A stretch of 64,000 nt of DNA. Origin: Cladobotryum mycophilum. Lineage: Eukaryota; Ascomycota; Sordariomycetes; Hypocreales; Hypocreaceae. Both the position numbers and the translations under genes were made by a program. The notes under the pieces were generated by a model that saw nothing but the letters and a program-made list of their open reading frames with translations, had not been told where the DNA came from and searched no databases. Shown piece after piece: positions 56,712-64,000 of the stretch. The stretch spans positions 4,402,001 to 4,466,000 of the forward strand of contig JAVFKD010000016.1 of NCBI GenBank assembly GCA_036429605.1, read 5' to 3'. How positions within the stretch are numbered: position 1 is the first letter of the stretch; each line of letters begins with the position of its first letter.

Positions 56712-58449
56712 TTATTTTTCTACATCTACCAATTCCCCCAAGCGGCCCTCTCTAGGATGAAAGTGAAGATATGGGCCGTCATGTGTCGTCGTGAAAACAT
56801 CCTGCACTTCAAACTCATCAGGGCCCGAGATTGACTCCGCCGCCAGCTCGAAGTCAAAGAACCAGATTGTCTTTGCTATCGTCAAGCTGGCCTCTTGGTA
56901 GGCCATTGGCTTCCCCAGACAACCTCGCGCACCAATGGAGAACGGCACAAAGGCGGCGCGCTTGGCCTCGGTAAGCTCTGACCCTTCCTCGGCTGGCAAC
57001 CATCTCTCGGGCTTGTAGACGAATGGATCTGGGAAGTATTCCTCGTTGTGGTGGATGGAATAGGCATTGACTCCAACATGTACACCTGGCGGAATGATGT
57101 GCCCATCCACAGTGAATGGCTTATCCGTGTTTATATCCTCGAGAAGCTGCTCGCGCCACATGGTACCAGGAACGGGAGGCGACATACGCAGTGCCTCATC
57201 AATGCAAGCGCGCAGGTACACACAGCTTGAGAGCTTTGACCCGGAATGTATATCCGCACTGGATTCGAATGTCGTTTGTATCTCCTGAAGAAGCTTCTCC
57301 TTGCACCGTGGGTTGCGTGCCAAGTAAAAAAAGGCACTGCTCATTGCTGTAGATGTTGTATCACCTCCTGCGGCCACAAAATTGATAGCCTCTGTCCATA
57401 TCTCTTTTTCCGTAACCTTCTTTCCTTCTGGCCCAATCGGTGCATCAATCATAAAAGAGTACAAGTCGTGCTTAGCATGCTTGTCTTGGGCAAGACGAGC
57501 CTTGAGCATCTTGGTGAGCGTTTTAAGGAAGCTTACTCCTCGGGCGACGGCAACAACACGAAGCAAGATTCCAAATTTTAATCGCCTCGTAAACGGGAAC
57601 TGCATAGATACGTTGATGTACCAGCTTCCATTTATCATTGTGCGCACAAGGTATCGGTGCATCAAGTCTGTCTGCATATTGAGGTCATATCCAAAGGACA
57701 GCCTAGCAACAATGTCGAGCGCCATCCATCTGCAACGCTCTGCCATATTGATGGGAGCTGCCAGGGTATTCTGGCAGGAAGTTAAAAGCTGCTGCAAGAA
57801 AATGTCGATCTGCTGCGCCATTTGAGGTTCAAAGGTGCGCATGGAACGCTCCGAGGCGATTGGACCAACCCGCTGGCGCTTCATGCGATGTAGAGATCTT
57901 CTTACAACGTTGAATACGTTACTATTCGGATACGTGACATTGCCTGCATTGTAGTTTCCCGCCTTGGAAACACTGTGGTTGAGATAGATGTCTGATGAAT
58001 GATGTGAGCAAAAGATTGGACTGCATGGCAAGAGTTGACTTACCCTGTAAAGCAGTTGCCGAGTTGAAGACGAGTTTGTTTGGACCCTGTCTTATCACAG
58101 GTCCTGGAGTGTTCGTGTGCATTAGAAATCGATAGAATCATAGGTAAATGGCATTTTTTGTGTTTGGCCTACCATATTTCAAATGATCCTGATATGTCTG
58201 CAGATGAAGCCGCCGGCGTAGAGCATACCAACCCCCATAAGCATCCGAGATTCGTGCCAGCCAGGGCCCTGGATACTTTTTCAGGGGATGAGCAAAGATG
58301 CGGTAGGCGGAAAGTAGAAGATACTATAGGCACAGATTTGTGAGTAGGAATATCCCCGCAGTTTGTTTACAAAGACGTCAACCTACATAGAGAATGAGCA
58401 CCACAAAGGCATACTTGGCTATGAGAAGCGTGTTGCCAACATGGCTCAT
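56712..58449 (-). CDS. Cytochrome P450 monooxygenase
   Basis: Four exons, complement(56712..57991, 58044..58103, 58173..58323, 58387..58449), 517 residues; all junctions in phase, introns 52-69 nt. The N-terminus ANTLLIAKY-like helix (GNTLLIAKYAFVVLILYYLL) anchors the enzyme in the ER. Then come KKYPGPWLARISDAYGGWY, GPVIRQGPNKLVFNS, the I-helix AAGGDTTSTA, the K-helix EALR, the PERW segment (YKPERWLP), and the heme loop FSIGARGCLGKP with Cys449 as the iron ligand. All catalytic hallmarks are intact. It resembles fungal biosynthetic P450s of the isotrichodermin-hydroxylase type. A likely role is hydroxylation of a terpenoid such as a product of the nearby cyclase, inferred from position. It is convergent with the membrane-protein gene (139 bases). 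Confidence 0.93.
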
Positions 58450-59583
58450 TTTGATGAGCAATGCCTATAACGTAGCTATCGTATGTGTGTTTACTGTCAA
58501 AATGGTAGTTTTGCTGATTCAAGAAACTGGGAAGAGATGGTTATGACGGTTTGGGACAAAGATTGGGGGGAAGGGGGGTAGATAACCTACTCATCAACCC
58601 AACGCATCATTCTAGTCCGCACGTGATAATTGTTGTTGGTTGTGCAGTTTGTTAGCAACGTGATCTGTTGCATTTGAACATTCCAGCAGCACGCCGAGGC
58701 CAACCAATTTTCCACATGGGCATTCCTGGCTGGATCCGATAGTAGGGTGAGATAATAAATTCTTGGAGGTCTCCAGCTGTCACAGAGTACATTGCTCCAA
58801 CCTGCCTTGCCTTGCCTAAAGTGTATATATAACTAGGTCGCAAACATTCCTACTTGATCTTACCGACTGTATATTGTAGAACTCCCTACCAAGACACTCA
58901 CTATCACTCTACCCTTCTGTCTTTGGCTTGACTCGAGTCCGGGTTTAGGGTAGCAAAAGTGAAGGGAAACCGTGGCGATGTCGTGAAACCCAAGCAGGGT
59001 TGTCCGGGACTCCGAGCCCTGTTGCGCGGAACAAGTCAGACAATATATAGGGTAGGATGAGAAGCTATGATATACAATGATCAAAATCCTTTTCTCGGTC
59101 CGGAGGGTTGATTGTACTTGACTGGATCCCACAACGGCGGTGATGGCGGCCCCCTAAATAAGACCTGCTTTGGTGAGAGGCAATTGTGTGCGTTTGTATG
59201 ACGAAATTTCTATTTTTCTTTTGGTTACGTGTCTAATTAGATACTGTAGTCCGTTTGCGCCCTCAATTATTACTACCCTACGTGAGTTCGCAGTGAGAGA
59301 TGTGTCGAAGCAATCCCCCAGTCCATTCAATGCACAGCGAAACTAGAATGATAGACATCTGAGGATGGATATTGATAATTAACTTATTATCACCAAGGAA
59401 CAAGATAATGTGGGGTTTGAGTGTTAAAGAGATTCTAAATGACCATTCGTCTATATTCATCCCCTCTATACTCCTCAACAATCATCAATCGATTTCAACA
59501 TTATTTTCTCAAGACCTTGGTAACGTGGTCGCTTCAAAGATCACCTGCCCCCGACGTAGATCTAATATTTGTTTGTAGAAAGT
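58450..59583. other. 1.1-kb intergenic region
   Basis: The left part is the P450 promoter. No gene seen; a 90-codon minus-strand frame at 58860-59132 has no recognisable features. Confidence 0.5.
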
Positions 59584-61006
59584 TTATTCGGCAAGCGCCT
59601 CCTCATCAGTATCTTGGAGGATGCGTGTTTTGGAGATGCTCTCCAGCGCCACGGGTCGCCCTGCACAAACAACCTCTGGATTATTAGTTTGGCGGTGATA
59701 TATGTTGCCTGATGCTTTGCGGTTTTTACATGGCCAAGGCGATTTAGTACGGCCAGATGATATGTTGGGCAAGTGTGCTGATTCACACGGCGCCAGGCGG
59801 ACCCAGGAGCAGATGATTTGATTGATGGTAGATACAGCCCAGACATTGTTCCAGAATTTCACCAGTGAGGGAACACAGAGAATGACAAAAATCAGAGTCA
59901 TCTCAGCCAGCGTCCAGAGGGAAAATGAGCTGGACAAATATGTAGAATCTGGAGATTTGTAGAACATGACGGCGCTGTACAGGCGGAGTGCACCAGAGAC
60001 CACAGCTCTATAAGCTTGATGTTAGCTCACAGTGGGCTTTGACCAGCCCAAGAGGATTTGAAACCCACAATAAACCAATAGCAAACACAATGGAAACGCC
60101 GATCTTTTTGGGTTTGGACATCTGCAGGCGCCAGATGACACGCTGTGGGAGCAGCAGCATGAGCATGTCTGATACCAGGTTGATGGTGGCGGAGGTCAGT
60201 TCAAAGTACTTAATATCGTAGCATTTGCCCTCAATCGTCAATTCCCATATACGTCTAAACGGTCGACAGCGGAGGTTGATGGCGACGAGAACAGACAGGT
60301 AGAAGAGGACGTTGAACGACAAGAGCCCGTGGTAGACCCAGAAGAAGGTATTTCGAACCCCCTTGGGTACAAAGACACTGACCCATTCCAGTATGATGGC
60401 GGCCTTGAGGCTCATGACGACGCCGATATATAGGTTTGACATGACATGGATCAGCTGACCTGATGGTAAGCACAATATGACACTTTCCCTGGGATGTTGC
60501 CGGCTTCTCAGACTCACATATAGGTACTCTGACATGTTCTTCCACTGGACGTCCCACTGGTGAACAAAGAAGCCAAGATTTATTGTCATTCGGTATAAGA
60601 TGTAGACAATACCAACATAGAGGCCCTTGCATGAATGATTTCGGTAAGCGCTAGAAGCGAGAAGCAATATTGTACCGGTTGAGAACATACGTATGCAAAA
60701 AACATCAGAACTAGAACGCCTTCTTAGCTCTTGCAAGACTGCATACCCGCATGCTGTTGCATACTCACAGTCTTCCACACGCCAGTCTTTTAGATGCTTG
60801 TTCATCAGGATGCGAACCCAAAAGCGAATAACGACCAAGAGCGTGGTTACAATAAAACAAATGGAGATGATAGCCTGGGCACCAGCATTCATGTTGGAAG
60901 GGTGATCAAAATTAGGCTCAACGCCATGTGGCGGCGTAAGAGCTGGTCCATTCATGGTAGCCTCCTGCTGAGCAGGCGTGAGGTCGGAAAATATCGTAGT
61001 CGACAT
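59584..61006 (-). CDS. Fungal rhodopsin-domain (PTH11-like) seven-helix membrane protein
   Basis: Five exons, complement(59584..60007, 60069..60454, 60518..60625, 60691..60710, 60769..61006), 391 residues; introns 58-65 nt, all in phase, one microexon of 20 nt. Start at ATG 61006 (MSTTIFSDLTPAQQ). TM segments follow in order: AQAIISICFIVTTLLVVIRFWVR, then DWRVEDFLMFFAY, GLYVGIVYILYRMTINLGFF, VMSNLYIGVVMSLKAAIILEW, NTFFWVYHGLLSFNVLFYLSV, TSATINLVSDMLMLLLPQRV, IGVSIVFAIGLLAVV and FSLWTLAEMTLIFVILCVPSL. CRPFRRIWE with the DWRVED and LLPQRVIW motifs is typical of the family. These plasma-membrane proteins are thought to sense external cues. Cluster-linked members exist, but a transport or biosynthetic role here is unproven. 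Confidence 0.85.
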
Positions 61007-62689
61007 GCCTTCTTCTCTTTGTTTGACTTTCGCTCTCTTCGTCAACGAGAGAAAACGTTCGCAGGAAGCCGGGTGGGCATGATGAGAAGGCGGCACATAT
61101 TTTGCTAGGGTTGGCAATCATTAATACCATGGGTCATGGAGCCGGAGACGCGTTGATCTTTACAGATTTGCCGGCCAAAGTCATCCATCGTCTTATAAGA
61201 GCCTACAAAAACAGTATTGGTAGGACCATTGGCTACCAGATCCGGCAGTTAATTCCTATGAGGCACTATGTAGTAATGCCTTACCAAAGTAATCCTACCG
61301 TGACGTTGATAATGCAACCATATAGCCTAGTGGAGTACAAATGGCACTCGGCGAATACCTATTACGGCACCGCCGGTCGCCAGTAGCAGCACGAAAATCT
61401 CCCGTACAACTGCCTCGTATTGAATGGAATTCTTCAATATCGAAAGGTATACCTGGCGTAAGGGCTTGGAATGCGGTAGACTTGGGCCACCCGATGACTC
61501 TGTGAGATTTAATAACACACAATAATGTTAGTTTGGCCTGCCCCGGTCTTGGAGACGAGTGGTGATTCACATCATGAGTTCCCGACTTACCGGTCAGCAG
61601 TCATTCTGCTCCCTGTCGCATTCCCGCCCCCTCGGGCATCCTTGCAGGATTTTGGCATGCAGGATACGACAGACCATGGCACATCGACTCACATTCCTCG
61701 TCCACTAATACCGGCCCGTTCCTGTCCCACTTCGTCCAATATGTGGCTGCCGAATCCTTCAATCTACCCACTGAAATGGCAGCATTGACGTTGCATCGAT
61801 GCATCAGACGAGCAAGATGATAGGACGATTTAAGCTATGGCACAATCGCCCCCCCCAAATTCGGAGCATGATCCCATTTAGCCTTGAAGCTCGGCAGTTT
61901 GTTACGAATCTAGGATAGTGATTAGATGCCTTGCGTGGTTCATAGCCACCATATAATTGTGTGCTTATCCTTCGTTATTTGCCTGTTCGTCGAAATTAAG
62001 AAAAGCGAGGTGAGCTTGCCAATGATACCTTTTTTAAAAGTAATGGCGGAGAGAGTCAATTCTTGCATCTTGCGGCTGATGAGAGCGATGTTTTCTATGA
62101 CGGCGGAAAATCGATGAGTCTTTGATGCAGCCGTATTTCGCAGCAGAACCTCAGCATGGATATTGAAAGGGTCAAGACTACACCTACGTATAAAAAGATT
62201 GAATGTACCTACACATTGATACTTGTTTGTCCTCTATTAATCAACAAACCATATCATTCAAGTCTGAGCACAAACATCCCCAGAGCTCACAACCACGGGC
62301 AAGTTTTACATATAATGACAGGCGCAGTTTTATACACTTTCGGTGACAGATAGAGGAGATGGGTGCCAATTGCTAATAGTGTCTCGAGTATTATCTTGAA
62401 CTATGATCCCCAAAGGCCATGCGTTCAGAAGCATTCGAAAAAAAGCGCCATCACCCTCTCTATTGAGTCTCCCGACGGTGAATAAAAAGGTTTTCTTGAA
62501 CCAATTGCCGATATTATTTATGCATTTGTCGAGCTCGACGGTTCCGAAATTGAACATTGGGACCGCAACGGTCCAGTCGAATTGCTGAAGAAGATTCCTT
62601 AGACTCTACCATACGCTCAATCATCTCCCCGCGACCTAAGAGAGCGGCATGGCTTTTAGGACTACCGCTATGAATATCCACGAAGACAG
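61007..62689. other. Intergenic and probably relic sequence
   Basis: No intact gene. A minus-strand frame at 61327-61518 includes EIFVLLLATGGAVIGI, a possible membrane helix, but has no family match I can support. From about 62.4 kb the sequence may be decayed polyketide synthase DNA leading into the next feature. Confidence 0.45.
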
Positions 62690-63180
62690 GGAATTTTCAG
62701 ATACCCTCCGTTTTCGTTGAAGACCGCGCACATCCGATCGACTTGAATCCTAACCAAGTTCAATTTGAGTGCAAGGCATGGATCTAAGCTTCCGCGATCT
62801 TTTCACCACGCTTGGTCGACTCAAAGATGGCATGGAGAACGCAGGCTATGAAGACAAGCAAAATAGGGAGTGAGAAATAACGCGTTCCTGATGATGTGAC
62901 ACAATTCCCGACAGACATGACGGACGATGAGCGTGCTGATACAGTGGTTATGACACTGATGACGCGACTGGCGCGGGCGCTGTTCATATCAGGCAGTGAA
63001 ATTAAGTCAATGGAGATACTCCTAGATCACGGTGTTGACTTATTGATGGCGGTCGAGCTTCGGAACTGGCTTCTCAAAGACTGCTAAGCGGACGTCGCTG
63101 TTTTCGAGACCATGGGTAAGACACTTTCGTCCATCGTGGATCTAGTTGTGAGGGAGAGCAATGTTGTTCAGGTAAACGCC
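62690..63180 (+). pseudogene. Relic of a highly reducing polyketide synthase: ER start and ACP
   Basis: Three frames together show the beginning of an enoylreductase domain: DTLRF, then VEDRAHPIDLNPNQVQFECK, then SFRDLFTTLGRLKDGMENAG. After a gap lacking the rest of ER and KR comes an acyl carrier protein: DERADTVVMTLMTRLARAL, GVDLLMAVELRNWL and, after a TAA stop, ADVAVFETMGKTLSSIVDLV. In a working ACP the motif is D-S-L with the serine carrying phosphopantetheine; here TTA (Leu) stands where TCA (Ser) is expected. The gene is dead: frameshifts, a stop and a missing active serine. Confidence 0.75.
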
Positions 63181-63589
63181 TAGAAATCATATAGATTAAT
63201 ACAGGCTGACACAGCGAAGTGATCGGTTCTTGTCGCAAAGCTTGTAATATTCCTCCTCTACCTTCATTGGCATGCTTTTCTTGTACTACCCTACGTCAAA
63301 TTTTTGTCTGTAGTTGGCTATGGTAGTCGGACTGCTAAATCAAGCAGATGGCCTTCAACCTTAATCACAGATAATAGAGATGACACACAGGTATATAGCA
63401 ATGCAGTCAGAGGAGATACATTGCCAGCATATTCTGCCATTCGTGTCCCCGTGCTTCAGCTTCAAGATATCCATTCTTTTGTGACCCATTTGACAGTGAA
63501 GCACAAAATGAGGGGTTGACAAAAATCCAACTAAGTGTAACAGTAACGATGTAACCAGAGGGACCAAAAACTCAGGTCTGTCCCAAGGC

Positions 63590-63925
63590 ATTCAGTGGCC
63601 TGTTGGACGTTGCAATTACAGACGCATTTGGCTCACACATTGCACGCCTGGCTAATCAACGTGTATTGAACACGGCTTCTGGTATTCTAGAAAGGGAAGA
63701 AAGCCAGACGGACAATCATTTACGTCGATGGCAACAGCACTGTCAAGGCGGAAGAATTTTCTTGGCAACCTTGTCGAAAGAGAAGCCACGGCATTGCAAG
63801 GGAATCTCTTAAGGCTCGTAGATCATGGCGGGCGGGCGCGGACTCGGGGGCGTCATTCTAGTCAGATGGCTCACCTTGGTGCCAAGAATGCTATAGCACC
63901 ATCCCACCACGGCGATCGAGTGTGA
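63590..63925 (+). pseudogene. Possible ketoreductase-like relic
   Basis: Spliced across frames, the segment at 63820-63900 reads IMAGGRGLGGVI and then MAHLGAKNAIAPS. This recalls the Gly-rich start of polyketide synthase ketoreductase domains followed by a W/M-A-x-x-GAKN-I-x-x-SR pattern. The signal is weak and depends on a frameshift. It lies after the ACP relic, which is not the usual domain order, so it may be from a rearranged or second copy. Confidence 0.35.
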
Positions 63926-64000
63926 TGCAGCCCTAAGATCTATCATCTACGTGCCACGCGAGACAGCTGCGACCAAGGGTTACGTCCAAGTAAGGGCGCG

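Noticed and set aside
61327..61518. Minus-strand frame with a hydrophobic helix as an extra exon of the rhodopsin-domain gene
   Set aside because: That gene already has its expected N-terminus at 61006, and no splice pair joins the two in phase.
62403..62588. 61-codon frame upstream of the polyketide synthase relic as a gene of its own
   Set aside because: No start context, no family match, and the surrounding DNA is decayed; it is better regarded as relic or random sequence.

Overview
The window is nuclear DNA of a filamentous ascomycete, most likely a Sordariomycete (Hypocreales would fit; the species cannot be named from this). Reasons: short introns (mostly 53-65 nt) with GTRNGT donors and CTRAC branch sites, dispersed single 5S rRNA genes, LaeA-like methyltransferases, HET, HeLo and NLR genes, a fungal otubain, and a Tad-type LINE relic. 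Coding exons below were assembled by eye from splice signals, reading phase and family conservation.

Region 1 (1-21.4 kb) is conserved core: the 3' end of an unknown gene, a LaeA-like methyltransferase, an otubain deubiquitinase, tRNA-Lys, COP9 signalosome subunit 2 and tRNA-Gly. These few genes are separated by very long intergenic stretches (1.9-6.2 kb and 8.4-17.7 kb) packed with microsatellites and purine/pyrimidine-biased sequence.

Region 2 (21.4-64 kb) is accessory. It starts right after tRNA-Gly with a fused HAD/class II terpene cyclase of the drimane-synthase type. It continues with a frame-broken HET gene, a small hypothetical gene, two 5S rRNA genes, an F-box gene, a second LaeA-like methyltransferase, a LINE relic and an ABBA-fold (NphB/PTase_Orf2-like) aromatic prenyltransferase.

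Its centrepiece is a HeLo-domain protein (36.5 kb) followed on the same strand by a NACHT-ankyrin NLR (38.4-43.1 kb). The far C-terminus of the HeLo protein and the far N-terminus of the NLR carry a similar short Gly/Asn-rich motif. This is the layout of fungal amyloid-signalling NLR/effector pairs (HET-S/NWD2, PNT1/HELLP), so the pair probably forms a programmed-cell-death module with a motif that may be new.

From 45.4 kb come a third 5S gene, a second HAD/terpene cyclase with the same two intron positions as the first, a secreted flavin polyamine oxidase, an ATP-grasp enzyme (frame-broken), a divergent pair of unknown membrane-protein genes, a cytochrome P450, a fungal rhodopsin-domain membrane protein and relics of a highly reducing polyketide synthase. 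The cyclase, oxidase, ATP-grasp enzyme and P450 could form a drimane-type sesquiterpenoid pathway; the prenyltransferase and methyltransferase could belong to another pathway.
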